Positions 14,427-22,400 of a stretch of DNA of 32,677 nt are shown here, in pieces. Location of the stretch: the NCBI GenBank assembly GCA_035360795.1, contig DAOSBJ010000007.1, forward strand, positions 1-32,677. The letters are read 5' to 3'. The notes under the pieces were generated by a model. The model was not told where the DNA came from. It did not search any database and saw only the letters and a list, made by a program, of their open reading frames with translations. Made by a program: the position numbers and the translations under genes. The stretch comes from DAOOKJ01 sp035360795 (lineage in GTDB: Bacteria > Patescibacteriota > Minisyncoccia > UBA6257). The stretch's first letter is position 1. Every line of letters starts with the position of its first letter.

Positions 14427-15704
14427 ATGAAAAAGTTTTTAGAATTGATAAAAAGAAATCAAATTTTGCGCAAAGGCATCGCTTTTTTTGCCGCCCTTTG
14501 TTATGGTTTTCCCTCAAGAAAATTAGTTATTTTTGGTATTACAGGCACTAATGGCAAAACTACTACTTCTTATTTTTTAAAAAATATTTTGAATAAAGCG
14601 GGGCTAAAAACAGGGTTGATAGGCACTTCTGGATATTGGTTAGATGAAAAAACTAAAATAGAACCTTCAGCAATTGGGACAATGCCAGTAACCACCCCAG
14701 ACCCATTTTATTTACAGTCTCTTTTAAAAAAGATGGTTCAGAAGGGAACCAAATATGTAGTAATGGAGGTTAGTTCTTTCGGTTTAAGAGATTTTAGGGT
14801 TTTTGGTATAAATTTTAAAGGTGCAATTTTAACCAATATTTCTTTATGTCATCACATTTCTGAACATAAAACCTTTGAGAATTATCTTGAAGCAAAAAAA
14901 ATATTATTTAAGTCCCTGAAAAGAGAGTCGCTGGCAATTCTTCCAAAAGAAAGTGAATACTTTTCTGAATTTAAAAAAATAACTAATGCCAAGGTAATTA
15001 GTTATGGTTTCGACCCCTCAAGCGATGTCTGCGGAGAGATAATTAAAGAGAACCTTAAAGAGACAGTTTTTAAAGTAAAAAAGGATAATCTAGAATTTGA
15101 AGTTTCGCTTTCTGAAAATGGAGGAAGATACAATGTTTTTAATGCTTTAGCTGCTATTGCTTTAGCTTTAGAGCTAAAAATTGATTATAATAAAATAAAA
15201 GAAGGAATTGAAACTTGTCCGAAACTTGAAGGAAGATTTGAAATTTTTAAAGGAAAAGAGGTTACTGTTATTGTTGATAAAGCAAATACGCCAGCGGCAT
15301 TTGAAGAAGTGTATAAAAGAGTTAAAAGTTTAAATCCAAAAAGAATTATCGGCGTTTACGGAAATTTTTTTGAATTTCCTCTAACTATCCGTGAAAAATT
15401 GGCAGAGTTTGCTACAAATAATTTTGATTTAACAATTATTACGGTTGACGATTCCTCTCGCTATTCACCCTTAGATGGAATTAACGATTTTTTAAATTAT
15501 GTAGTTTCAAAAGTTAACCCGGAAAAATATTTGGCAATCGAAGATAGAAAAGAAGCAATCAGAGAAGCCATAAAACGGGCGGATAAAGGAGATATTATTT
15601 TAGTTTTAGGCAGAGGAGATGAAAAGTTAATGAACCTAAAAGGTAAGATTACTGAATTTGATGACCGAAAAATAGTAAAAGAACTGTTGCAAAATAAAAG
15701 ATAA
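14427..15704 (+). CDS. MurE-like Mur ligase lacking the N-terminal UDP-binding domain
   Basis: This is an ATP-dependent ligase of the Mur family, 425 residues against ~480-500 for MurE. The P-loop TGTNGKTTT is already at residues 39-47, so the usual ~100-residue N-terminal domain that grips the UDP-MurNAc nucleotide is absent. MurE-like features are VTTPDPFYLQ (88-97), VVMEVSSFGL (111-120) and YLEAKKILF, with Lys157 at the carbamylated-lysine position. Other motifs have drifted: the Mur YAHTPD segment reads DKANTPA (284-290), no GGDRD-like loop is seen, and the DNPR motif that binds the incoming amino acid in MurE is replaced by DDSSRYSP. The ATP site therefore looks functional while substrate recognition is altered. 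It may be a divergent MurE or a ligase with another substrate. Its ATG directly follows the rpoD stop. Confidence 0.75.
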   Translation: MKKFLELIKRNQILRKGIAFFAALCYGFPSRKLVIFGITGTNGKTTTSYFLKNILNKAGLKTGLIGTSGYWLDEKTKIEPSAIGTMPVTTPDPFYLQSLLKKMVQKGTKYVVMEVSSFGLRDFRVFGINFKGAILTNISLCHHISEHKTFENYLEAKKILFKSLKRESLAILPKESEYFSEFKKITNAKVISYGFDPSSDVCGEIIKENLKETVFKVKKDNLEFEVSLSENGGRYNVFNALAAIALALELKIDYNKIKEGIETCPKLEGRFEIFKGKEVTVIVDKANTPAAFEEVYKRVKSLNPKRIIGVYGNFFEFPLTIREKLAEFATNNFDLTIITVDDSSRYSPLDGINDFLNYVVSKVNPEKYLAIEDRKEAIREAIKRADKGDIILVLGRGDEKLMNLKGKITEFDDRKIVKELLQNKR

Positions 15705-15778
15705 AAAATAAAAAATTAAAAAGAGGAGAAATTTTCGATTTTTAATTTGTGTTTTTTAATCTTTTATTTATTATTTTT
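15705..15778. repeat. A/T-only spacer with inverted repeat before alaS
   Basis: This spacer is almost free of G and C. AAATTAAAAA (15713-15722) pairs perfectly with TTTTTAATTT (15739-15748) around a 16-nt loop. It resembles the spacers at 19820, 20984 and 28576. The T-rich right arm may help termination of the rpoD-mur transcript. Confidence 0.45.
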
Positions 15779-17569
15779 ATGTTGGATTCTAATTTTTTGC
15801 GCAAAACTTTCTTGGAGTTTTTTGAAAAAAAAGGACACAAAATTGTCCCTTCTTCTTCTCTTATTCCGGAAAATGATTCTTCAGTTTTATTTACAACTGC
15901 GGGAATGCAGCAGTTTAAATTTTATTATTCTAATGTTTTAGACCCTTTTAAAGATACTCATTTTAATTTGGGCGAACCATTAAATAGTCTGAATGTCAGC
16001 ACTTGTCAAAAATGTTTTAGAACTTCTGATATCGATTCTGTTGGCGATGAGAGACATCTGACTTTTTTTGAAATGCTTGGCAATTTTTCTTTCGGCGGTT
16101 ATTTTAAAGAAGAAGCCATAAATTATGCTTGGGAGTTTGTAAGAGATGTTTTAAGAATAGAAAAAGAAAGAATTAAGATTTCAATTTTTAGAGGAGACAA
16201 AGACTTGCCGCTGGACGAGGAATCGCTTAAAACTTGGCAGAGATTAAAAATAACTGACCGACAACTTATTTATGGCAGCAAAGAAGACAATTTTTGGGGG
16301 CCAACAGGAAGTGAGGGGCCTTGCGGGCCTACTACCGAGATTTATGTTGATGGAATAGAAATCTGGAATTTGGTTTTTAATGAATTTTATCAAAAAACTG
16401 ACAAAAGTTTGGAGCCGCTCAAAACAAAAGGGGTGGATACGGGAATGGGACTTGAGCGTTTGGCCTTAGTCGTCCAATATCCAAAGACAAAAGAAAAGAC
16501 TATTTTTGAAACCGATTTGTTTTTAGAGTTAAAAACCGAATTAGAAAAGTCTATAAAAGTCAGAGAAGAAAAAAGTATCAGAATTATTCTTGACCATTTT
16601 CGGGCGATAACTTTTTTGGCTGCTAGTGGTGTTGTTCCTTCAAATGTTGATAGAGGATATATCTTAAGAAGACTAATTAGAAGAATTATTAGATTGTCTT
16701 TGAAATTAGAGTTAGATGAAAAATGGTATAAGGTAGCATTAAGATTAATTGCTTTTAAATATGGTAATTTTTATCCAGAGGTTTTAAATACCGAAAAGAT
16801 TTTTGAGATTTTTTCTTCTGAAAAAGAAAAATTTGAGTCAACTCTTCAGAAAGGATTAAAAGAATGGCAGAAAATACTAAAAGAATTAAAAAACAACAAT
16901 AAGAAGGAAATTGACGGCAAAATAGGTTTTTATCTTTACGAGAGTTTTGGTTTCCCTTTGGAAATCTTAGAAGAAATGGCACAGGAAGAAGGCTTAACAG
17001 TGAGTAAAAAAGAATTTGAAGAGGAATTTCTAAAACATAAAGAAATTTCAAGAAAAGGGCAACAAAAGAAATTTGGCGGCCATGGCCTTAAAACAGGCTT
17101 AATTAGTGACGAAGAATCTCTTAAAGTTGTAAAGGGGCATACGGCTACCCATCTTTTACTTCAGGCTTTAAGAAGCATATTAGAGCCAGGAATTCAACAG
17201 CGCGGTTCTGATATAAACAGTGAAAGACTACGTTTAGATTTTAATTTTTTCAGAAAACTTACTGACGAAGAAATTAAAAAGGTGGAAGATTTAGTCAACC
17301 AAAAAATACAAGCGGGATTAAAAGTTGAGTTTTATCAGACAACCTTTAAAGAGGCAACTGAAAGCGGAGCCCAGGGGGTTTTTGAGGGGCGTTATCCGGA
17401 GAAAGTAACGGTTTATGAAATAAAAGATGAAAAAACCGGTGATATTTTTTCGAAAGAAATCTGCGCTGGTCCTCATGTTAAAAACACAAGGGAAATTGGA
17501 AAATTTAGAATTTTAAAAGAAGAAGGAATTGCCAAAGGAATTAGGAGAATTAAGGCAACTATAAACTAA
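15779..17569 (+). CDS. alaS: Alanine--tRNA ligase, compact form without the C-Ala domain
   Basis: AlaRS charges tRNA-Ala and clears mischarged Ser- and Gly-tRNA-Ala. The ATG at 15779 (MLDSNFLRKTFLEFF) matches the family N-terminus better than the in-frame ATG 30 nt upstream. The aminoacylation core shows FTTAGMQQFKFYY, CQKCFRTSDIDSVGDERHLTF, GPTGSEGPCGPTTEIY and GVDTGMGLERLALV, followed by RGYILRRLIRRIIR. The editing domain has the metal ligands HTATH (454, 458) and CAGPH (562, 566). The protein then ends at KGIRRIKATIN, about 596 residues, where most AlaRS continue for ~270 more with the coiled-coil and C-Ala domain. The end is a clean TAA with no remnant downstream, so this looks like a compact natural form rather than a frameshift. 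Confidence 0.95.
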   Translation: MLDSNFLRKTFLEFFEKKGHKIVPSSSLIPENDSSVLFTTAGMQQFKFYYSNVLDPFKDTHFNLGEPLNSLNVSTCQKCFRTSDIDSVGDERHLTFFEMLGNFSFGGYFKEEAINYAWEFVRDVLRIEKERIKISIFRGDKDLPLDEESLKTWQRLKITDRQLIYGSKEDNFWGPTGSEGPCGPTTEIYVDGIEIWNLVFNEFYQKTDKSLEPLKTKGVDTGMGLERLALVVQYPKTKEKTIFETDLFLELKTELEKSIKVREEKSIRIILDHFRAITFLAASGVVPSNVDRGYILRRLIRRIIRLSLKLELDEKWYKVALRLIAFKYGNFYPEVLNTEKIFEIFSSEKEKFESTLQKGLKEWQKILKELKNNNKKEIDGKIGFYLYESFGFPLEILEEMAQEEGLTVSKKEFEEEFLKHKEISRKGQQKKFGGHGLKTGLISDEESLKVVKGHTATHLLLQALRSILEPGIQQRGSDINSERLRLDFNFFRKLTDEEIKKVEDLVNQKIQAGLKVEFYQTTFKEATESGAQGVFEGRYPEKVTVYEIKDEKTGDIFSKEICAGPHVKNTREIGKFRILKEEGIAKGIRRIKATIN

Positions 17570-17612
17570 AAATTTGTCAGACCCCATATAAATTTGTTAT
17601 TATTTATATAAT

Positions 17613-19055
17613 ATGGCAGAAGAATACAGAAAACAAAAAAGAAAAGTAATAGATATCAAGACGCCCCATCTGGCCAAAAAAAGGGAAGAAGTTTCTTATC
17701 TTAAAAAAGAAACTAAAGAAAAAGAATTTGAAGAGGAAGAATTAAAAATTAATGTTTTAAAAGAGAAACCAAAGAAATCAAAAGAAGAAGAAGAAGAAGA
17801 AATTCCTGCATCAAAAAAAAGAGTTTTTGAAGAGGAATTATATTTTGAAGAGCCAGAATATGTTTTTAGACAAAAACCTTCTTTTAGATTGCCTTTTAAA
17901 AAGTCAACCCTTTTTACTATTTTAGGAATAGTTGCTTTGGGTTTTCTTTTCTTCTATCTAAGTTTTGTGGTTTTAGCAAAAGCAGAAATTAATATAATCA
18001 CCAAAAAAATAGAGACACCTTTTTCTTCTAAGATTATTTTTGATAGTAATATTTCTTCTATAGATTATGAAAGAGGAATTATTCCGGCAAACCTTTTTGT
18101 CTTTAAAGAAAGTGCTAGCAAAGATTTTAATTCTACTGGCAAAGGAAAAGATGAAAGAAAAGCAACCGGCGTGGTGACTTTAATTAATAATTATTCTACT
18201 TCTCCTCAAGTTTTAGTAGCTACAACCAGATTATCTACTCCAGACGGGAAAATATTCCGGCTTGATTCGAGAACAGTAATTCCGGCTGCGACTACCGAAA
18301 ATGGCAAATTAGTCCCTTCTTCTATAGATGTAAAAGTAACCGCTGACCAGCCAGGCCCTGAATATAATATTGGTCCTTGTCAGTTACCTGATTGTAAGTT
18401 TACGATTGTTGGTTTTAAAGGGACGGCAAAATATGAAGGATTTTATGGAATTTCCAAAAATCCAATGACTGGTGGAGCCTCATCAGCAATGCCGATGGTG
18501 ACTGCTGAAGATATTAGACAAGCAGAAGAGTCTATTTTGAAGGAAGTGAGTGGAGCAATTAATAAAGCGATAGAAGATAAATTACCGAAAAATCTGAAAT
18601 TAATTCCCGAAGGAAAAAGTGGCTTAAAAATTACCAGTTTGAAGACTGATGCCGAAGTGGGAGATTTTAGACAAACCTTTACTTTAACTGCCGAAGGAGA
18701 AATAAAGGTTTTAGCCTTTAAAGAAGAAGATATTTATTCTTATATCCAAAAACAGTTAGAAAAAAATAAAGATGAAAAATATATTTTTTATAAAAATCCC
18801 CAATATAATCTTCAATTTGTTAAAGCAGATTTTACTCAAGGAAAACTAGAAGTTAATTTAGAAGCAAAACAAATTCTAAGATTTAATTTAAACGAGGAAG
18901 AATTAAAAAAACAAATTTTGGGTAGAAGTCAGAAAGAAATCCTTGACAGTTTTAAAGATAGCGAAGGAATTGCCGAGATAACGATAAAGTTAAAACCCTA
19001 TTGGCTAGCGAAAATTCCTAAAAATTCCTCAAAAGTTAAACTTTCTATTGACTAA
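17613..19055 (+). CDS. Membrane-anchored protein with baseplate-J-like region
   Basis: This is a 480-residue protein. The first ~95 residues are highly charged and probably disordered, including an acidic run (KSKEEEEEEIP). A single transmembrane helix follows at ~99-121 (TLFTILGIVALGFLFFYLSFVV), then ~355 residues that should lie outside the membrane. Residues ~183-275 (ATGVVTLINNYSTSPQVLV, TRLSTPDGKIFRL, TVIPAA, VTADQPGPEYNIGP, FTIVGFKGT) have the pattern of phage baseplate J/gp47-like proteins, in which a beta-rich domain begins with ATG-x-V-x-I-N. Cys256 and Cys261 could form a disulfide. The rest is mixed helix and strand. It lies between alaS and infA with short gaps. A cell-surface or envelope role is likely; no precise function can be assigned. 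Confidence 0.65.
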   Translation: MAEEYRKQKRKVIDIKTPHLAKKREEVSYLKKETKEKEFEEEELKINVLKEKPKKSKEEEEEEIPASKKRVFEEELYFEEPEYVFRQKPSFRLPFKKSTLFTILGIVALGFLFFYLSFVVLAKAEINIITKKIETPFSSKIIFDSNISSIDYERGIIPANLFVFKESASKDFNSTGKGKDERKATGVVTLINNYSTSPQVLVATTRLSTPDGKIFRLDSRTVIPAATTENGKLVPSSIDVKVTADQPGPEYNIGPCQLPDCKFTIVGFKGTAKYEGFYGISKNPMTGGASSAMPMVTAEDIRQAEESILKEVSGAINKAIEDKLPKNLKLIPEGKSGLKITSLKTDAEVGDFRQTFTLTAEGEIKVLAFKEEDIYSYIQKQLEKNKDEKYIFYKNPQYNLQFVKADFTQGKLEVNLEAKQILRFNLNEEELKKQILGRSQKEILDSFKDSEGIAEITIKLKPYWLAKIPKNSSKVKLSID

Positions 19056-19076
19056 TAATAGTTTTTTTGTTAAACT
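19048..19076 (+). promoter_or_regulatory. Promoter of the infA-rpmJ-rps operon (TTGACT-17-TAAACT, extended -10)
   Basis: TTGACT (19048-19053) overlaps the stop codon of the previous gene. After 17 bp comes TAAACT (19071-19076), with TGT directly before it as an extended -10. The predicted start is near 19083, about 3 nt before the infA ATG at 19086, so infA mRNA would be almost leaderless. Confidence 0.6.
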
Positions 19077-19085
19077 TAATCATTT

Positions 19086-19304
19086 ATGACAAAAGTAAGG
19101 CCAGTTAAGGAAGAAGGAATTGTGACAGAAAGTTTGCGAAATGCTGTTTTTAGAGTAACCATGAATAGTGATAAAAGAGAAGTTCTTGCCCATATTGCAG
19201 GCAAATTACGTTTAAATCGAATAAAAATTCTCCCGGGCGATAAAGTAATTGTGGAAATATCTCCCTATGACCCTAAAAGGGGGCGTATTCTTTATCGATT
19301 GTAA
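19086..19304 (+). CDS. infA: Translation initiation factor IF-1
   Basis: IF-1 occupies the ribosomal A site during initiation. The 72-residue OB-fold protein is full length, with the family segments EEGIVTESLRNAVFRVTM, VLAHIAGKLRLNRIKILPGD and VIVEISPYDPKRGRILYRL. It opens the run of alpha-operon genes. In most bacteria map, adk and secY stand directly upstream; here a membrane protein with a baseplate-J-like region does. The stop is followed 6 nt later by rpmJ. No Shine-Dalgarno sequence is seen, and the promoter lies just upstream. Confidence 0.97.
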   Translation: MTKVRPVKEEGIVTESLRNAVFRVTMNSDKREVLAHIAGKLRLNRIKILPGDKVIVEISPYDPKRGRILYRL

Positions 19305-19310
19305 AATAAC

Positions 19311-19424
19311 ATGAAAGTTCAAGCATCAGTGAAAAAAATGTGTCGAAAGTGTAAAATTGTAAGGCGCAAAAAACGCCTTTATGTTATTTGTTCTAATCCT
19401 AAACATAAGCAACGTCAAGGTTAA
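19311..19424 (+). CDS. rpmJ: 50S ribosomal protein L36
   Basis: This is a 37-residue protein with the full L36 pattern: MKVQASVKKMCRKCKIVRRK at the N-terminus and the C-terminal HKQRQG. The zinc ligands Cys11, Cys14, Cys27 and the following His are all present, so this is the zinc-binding C+ form. It lies 6 nt after infA and 5 nt before rpsM, its classical position. Confidence 0.97.
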   Translation: MKVQASVKKMCRKCKIVRRKKRLYVICSNPKHKQRQG

Positions 19425-19429
19425 CTATT

Positions 19430-19819
19430 ATGAGATTTTTAGGAGTGAATATTCCGGATAATAAACAAATTTGGGCTTCCCTTACTTATATTTATGGCAT
19501 CGGGCCTTCCCTTTCAAAGGATATTTTAAAGGAGGCAAAGATAAAAGAAACCAAACGGGCGAAAGATTTATCAGCCCAAGAATTCAATTTGATAAAAGAA
19601 ATTATTGAGAAAAGAAAAATAAAAATAGAGGGAGATTTAAGAAGGGAAATAAAGGCAAATATAAAAAGATTGATAGACATTGGCAGTTATAGAGGAAGCC
19701 GTCATATTAAGCATTTACCAGTTAGAGGTCAGCGAACTAAAACTAATTCTCGAACTGTGAAAGGTAATGTGAAAAAAACTGTTGGTTCTGGAAGAAGAAA
19801 AGCTCCGACGCCAACTTAA
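19430..19819 (+). CDS. rpsM: 30S ribosomal protein S13
   Basis: S13 lies in the head of the small subunit and contacts the P-site tRNA and the B1 bridges. It is 129 residues long. The N-terminus RFLGVNIPDNKQIWASLTY and the helix-two-turn-helix YIYGIGPSLSKDIL are typical. The C-terminal basic part GSYRGSRHIKHLPVRGQRT and TNSRTVKG is conserved, as is the final KAPTPT region. It is separated from rpsK by a 108-bp A/T-only spacer, unusual inside this operon. Confidence 0.97.
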   Translation: MRFLGVNIPDNKQIWASLTYIYGIGPSLSKDILKEAKIKETKRAKDLSAQEFNLIKEIIEKRKIKIEGDLRREIKANIKRLIDIGSYRGSRHIKHLPVRGQRTKTNSRTVKGNVKKTVGSGRRKAPTPT

Positions 19820-19927
19820 TATTAAATAAAAAATAATAAATAATAAATAAAAAATAAAAGATTAAAAACACAAATTAAAAATCAAAAACTTGTCTTCTTT
19901 TTATCTTTTATTTATTAATATAATTTT
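19820..19927. repeat. A/T-only spacer with inverted repeat between rpsM and rpsK
   Basis: There are 108 bases of nearly pure A/T, the left half A-rich (repeats of AATAAATAA) and the right half T-rich. AAATAAAAGAT (19852-19862) pairs exactly with ATCTTTTATTT (19903-19913). A TATAAT at 19919-19924, 3 nt before the rpsK ATG, is too close to be a normal -10 for that ATG. No gene is present. Confidence 0.45.
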
Positions 19928-20371
19928 ATGGGAAAAAAGAGAATTGTTACCAAGGGTGGTGAGGATACTAGTCAAATAGCAGAGAAAATAACTGCTGTGA
20001 GTCAGAAGGGGTTAGCTCATAAAACCTTGGAAAAAGGTCGAGTTTATATTCGGGCTTCTTATAATAATACTCAACTTATTTTTACTGATGAAAGCGGTAA
20101 TGTAATTTGTTGGGCTTCAAGTGGTTCATTAGGTTTTAAAGGTCCTAAAAAAGCCACTCCTTATGCTGCTTCAAAAGTTGCAGAGATTCTAATGGAAAAA
20201 ATTTCAAAATTAGGAGTAAAATCCGTTGACGTGTATATTGAAGGAGTTGGCGGTGGAAGACAGTCTGCTCTTTATACTTTAGCAACGAAGGGTTTGAATA
20301 TTGAAATGATAAAAGATATTACTCCTGTACCCCATAATGGTCCAAAGCCTGTAAATCTGAGAAGAGTTTAA
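19928..20371 (+). CDS. rpsK: 30S ribosomal protein S11
   Basis: S11 forms part of the platform of the small subunit next to the mRNA exit. It is 147 residues long, with a slightly extended N-terminus of ~35 charged residues before the core GRVYIRASYNNTQLIFTDESG. The conserved CWASSGSLGFKGPKKATPYAA and VYIEGVGGGRQSAL segments and the C-terminal ITPVPHNGPKPVNLRRV are intact. It follows the A/T spacer and is 12 nt before rpsD. Confidence 0.97.
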   Translation: MGKKRIVTKGGEDTSQIAEKITAVSQKGLAHKTLEKGRVYIRASYNNTQLIFTDESGNVICWASSGSLGFKGPKKATPYAASKVAEILMEKISKLGVKSVDVYIEGVGGGRQSALYTLATKGLNIEMIKDITPVPHNGPKPVNLRRV

Positions 20372-20383
20372 TTTTTTCAAAGT

Positions 20384-20983
20384 ATGAAATCAAATTGTAA
20401 AAAGTGTCGCATTGCCGGTGAAAAATTATTTTTAAAAGGAGATAAATGTTTTTCTCCTTCTTGTCCCTTATTAAAAAAGAAAGAAAAAAGAGTTAGAGGA
20501 CAGAAAGTTTCTTCTTTTAAAAAACAAATTATAGAGAAAAGAAAAATTAAAATTTATTATGGTTTGAGCGAAAGACAACTTCGACGCTTTTATGAACTTG
20601 CTTTAAAAAAGAAAGAATCCACGCCAGAAGCATTAGCCCAACTACTTGAGAGTCGATTAGACAGTGTAATTTTTAGATTAGGATTTGCTAATTCAAAAAA
20701 AGCAGCGAGGCAATTAGTAAGTTATGGTCATTTTCTCTTAAATAATAGACGTTGTGATATTCCTTCTAGAATTGTGAAGCCAAATGACGTAATTTCTATT
20801 CGCCAACGTTCTTTAAAATCAAAAGTTTTTGAAGAGGTAAGAGAAAAAATTAAAAAAATTACTCCCCCCTCTTATTTAGAATTAGATAAAGAAAAATTAA
20901 TTGCGAAGTTAATTAAAACACCGGATGTAAATGAATTAAATCTTCCTTTTGATTTCAAAATTATAATAGAAGCATACGCCTAG
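20384..20983 (+). CDS. rpsD: 30S ribosomal protein S4, zinc-binding form
   Basis: S4 is a primary 16S-binding protein and a small-subunit assembly factor. It is 199 residues long. The N-terminus is slightly short (MKSNCKKCRIAGEKLFLKG), but the four cysteines Cys5, Cys8, Cys22 and Cys27 are present, so this is the zinc-binding form. The conserved YGLSERQLRRFYELA lies near residue 60, followed by the S4 RNA-binding domain LESRLDSVIFRLGFANSKKAARQLVSYGHFLLN. It has a TAG stop. A ~105-bp A/T-rich spacer separates it from rpoA. Confidence 0.97.
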   Translation: MKSNCKKCRIAGEKLFLKGDKCFSPSCPLLKKKEKRVRGQKVSSFKKQIIEKRKIKIYYGLSERQLRRFYELALKKKESTPEALAQLLESRLDSVIFRLGFANSKKAARQLVSYGHFLLNNRRCDIPSRIVKPNDVISIRQRSLKSKVFEEVREKIKKITPPSYLELDKEKLIAKLIKTPDVNELNLPFDFKIIIEAYA

Positions 20984-21088
20984 AATGATGAATTAAGAAT
21001 CAAAAATTAAGAAGAAAATTTTTCATTTTAAATATTTTTTAAAATTATAAAATTAAAACATAAAATTAAAAATTTATTATCTTTTGAT
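20984..21088. repeat. A/T-rich spacer with 12-bp direct repeats before rpoA
   Basis: This is nearly pure A/T. ATAAAATTAAAA occurs twice (21047-21058 and 21060-21071), and AAAATTTT and TTTAAATA words allow weak hairpins. No reading frame or clear promoter is recognised. Confidence 0.4.
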
Positions 21089-22033
21089 ATGTTTCAACTT
21101 TTTTCTAACTTTAAAGTAGATGAACAAAATAGATTTTTTGGCAAGTTTGAAATTGAGGGTCTTTATCCTGGTTACGGGATAACTTTAGGCAATGCTTTAC
21201 GAAGAGTTTTACTTTCTTCAATTGAAGGAGCGGCCGTCACTTCATTTAAAATAGGGGGCGTCCCTCACGAATTTTCTACTCTTGAAGGGGTACAGGAGAC
21301 CGTAGTAGATATTATGCTTAATTTAAAGCAATTGAGAGTAAAACTTTTCGATGGACAACCTCAAACTTTAAAACTAAATGTTAAAGGAGAGAAAGAAGTC
21401 ACTGCTAAAGATTTTGAAGCAAACCCGATGGCAGAAATTTTGAATCCTGAATTAAAAATTGCTACTTTGACAGATAAAAAAGCGCAATTGGAATTAGAAG
21501 CAACTGTTGAGAAAGGCTTGGGTTATTCTGAAGTGGAAGATAGAAAGAAAGAAGAATTACCTATCGGCACCATTGCCCTTGATGCGATTTTCTCCCCAAT
21601 AAGGAGAGTAAATTTTTGGGTGGAGGATATGAGAGTTGGAGAAAGGACTGATTATAATCGTTTATATCTTGAAATTGAAACTGATGGCTCTCTTACTCCT
21701 CAGGAGGCCCTTATTAAAGCTGCTACTATTTTAGAAGAACATTTTTCTTTATTAAAAGAAAAAGCAAGTTTTAGTTTGCCTCAAGAAAAAGGTGAAAAAG
21801 GAGAGGTTTTTATTATGAAAACAAAAATAAGGGAGCCAAAAGATATTTCAATAGACGAATTAAATCTTTCAAGCCGAACAAAGAATGCTCTGCTTAATAA
21901 CGGAATTAAAACTTTAGCCGGCTTATTGCGTTATAAAGAAGAAACTTTATATAAATTAGATGGATTGGGAGAAAAGGCAGTGGAAGAAATCAAGAAGGTT
22001 CTGAAAAATTTAACTTATACCTTGAAAGAATAA
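21089..22033 (+). CDS. rpoA: DNA-directed RNA polymerase subunit alpha
   Basis: The alpha subunit dimerises to scaffold polymerase assembly. It is 314 residues long, a normal length. The N-terminal domain has GYGITLGNALRRVLLSSIEGAAV and the segment HEFSTLEGVQETVVDIMLNLK. The second half of that domain contains VNFWVEDMRVGERTDYNRLYLEI (conserved core VEDMRVGERTDY). The C-terminal domain is present, with DELNLSSRTKNALLNNGI and LDGLGEKAVEEIKKVLKNL, so contacts with UP elements and activators remain possible. It follows an A/T-rich spacer and is 6 nt before rplQ. Confidence 0.98.
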   Translation: MFQLFSNFKVDEQNRFFGKFEIEGLYPGYGITLGNALRRVLLSSIEGAAVTSFKIGGVPHEFSTLEGVQETVVDIMLNLKQLRVKLFDGQPQTLKLNVKGEKEVTAKDFEANPMAEILNPELKIATLTDKKAQLELEATVEKGLGYSEVEDRKKEELPIGTIALDAIFSPIRRVNFWVEDMRVGERTDYNRLYLEIETDGSLTPQEALIKAATILEEHFSLLKEKASFSLPQEKGEKGEVFIMKTKIREPKDISIDELNLSSRTKNALLNNGIKTLAGLLRYKEETLYKLDGLGEKAVEEIKKVLKNLTYTLKE

Positions 22034-22039
22034 ATATCT

Positions 22040-22393
22040 ATGAAACATTTGAAGAAAGGAAGAAAAATTCACCGAGAAAGAGATCAAAGAAAAGCGTTAA
22101 TTAAAAGTTTAGCGACTAATTTGATTTTGAAAGAAAAAATTTCTACGACTTCAGCAAAAGCAAAAGAAACTCAGAAAAAAATAGAAAGATTAGTTACAAT
22201 TGCAAAAAAACAAAATCTTAGTGCTTTCCGAAAACTTAAAGAGGAATTGCCGCTTAAAGCCGCAAAAAAATTATATTATCAGATTGCTCCAATGTATTTG
22301 GAAAGAAAAGGCGGCTATACGAGAATTATTAAGACTTCTGAAAGAAAAATAAAAGATGCTTCTCCCTTGGTAATTTTAGAATTTGTTAAATAA
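22040..22393 (+). CDS. rplQ: 50S ribosomal protein L17
   Basis: This 117-residue protein is a standard L17. It begins MKHLKKGRKIHRERDQRKAL, close to the usual Arg-rich N-terminus, then has LATNLILKEKISTTSAKAKE and ends in the typical GGYTRIIKTSERKIKDASPLV and LEFVK. It sits in the classic place after rpoA, with rplM beginning 7 nt after its stop. Confidence 0.97.
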   Translation: MKHLKKGRKIHRERDQRKALIKSLATNLILKEKISTTSAKAKETQKKIERLVTIAKKQNLSAFRKLKEELPLKAAKKLYYQIAPMYLERKGGYTRIIKTSERKIKDASPLVILEFVK

Positions 22394-22400
22394 AAATTTT

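Noticed and set aside
15749..15778. Ten extra N-terminal residues of AlaRS from the ATG at 15749
   Set aside because: They fall in the A/T-only spacer and are hydrophobic (MFFNLLFIIF); the family N-terminus starts at the ATG at 15779.
17607..17612. TATAAT directly before the ATG at 17613 as a promoter
   Set aside because: Transcription would start inside the coding sequence; upstream pairs such as TTGTCA at 17574 are too weak to call.
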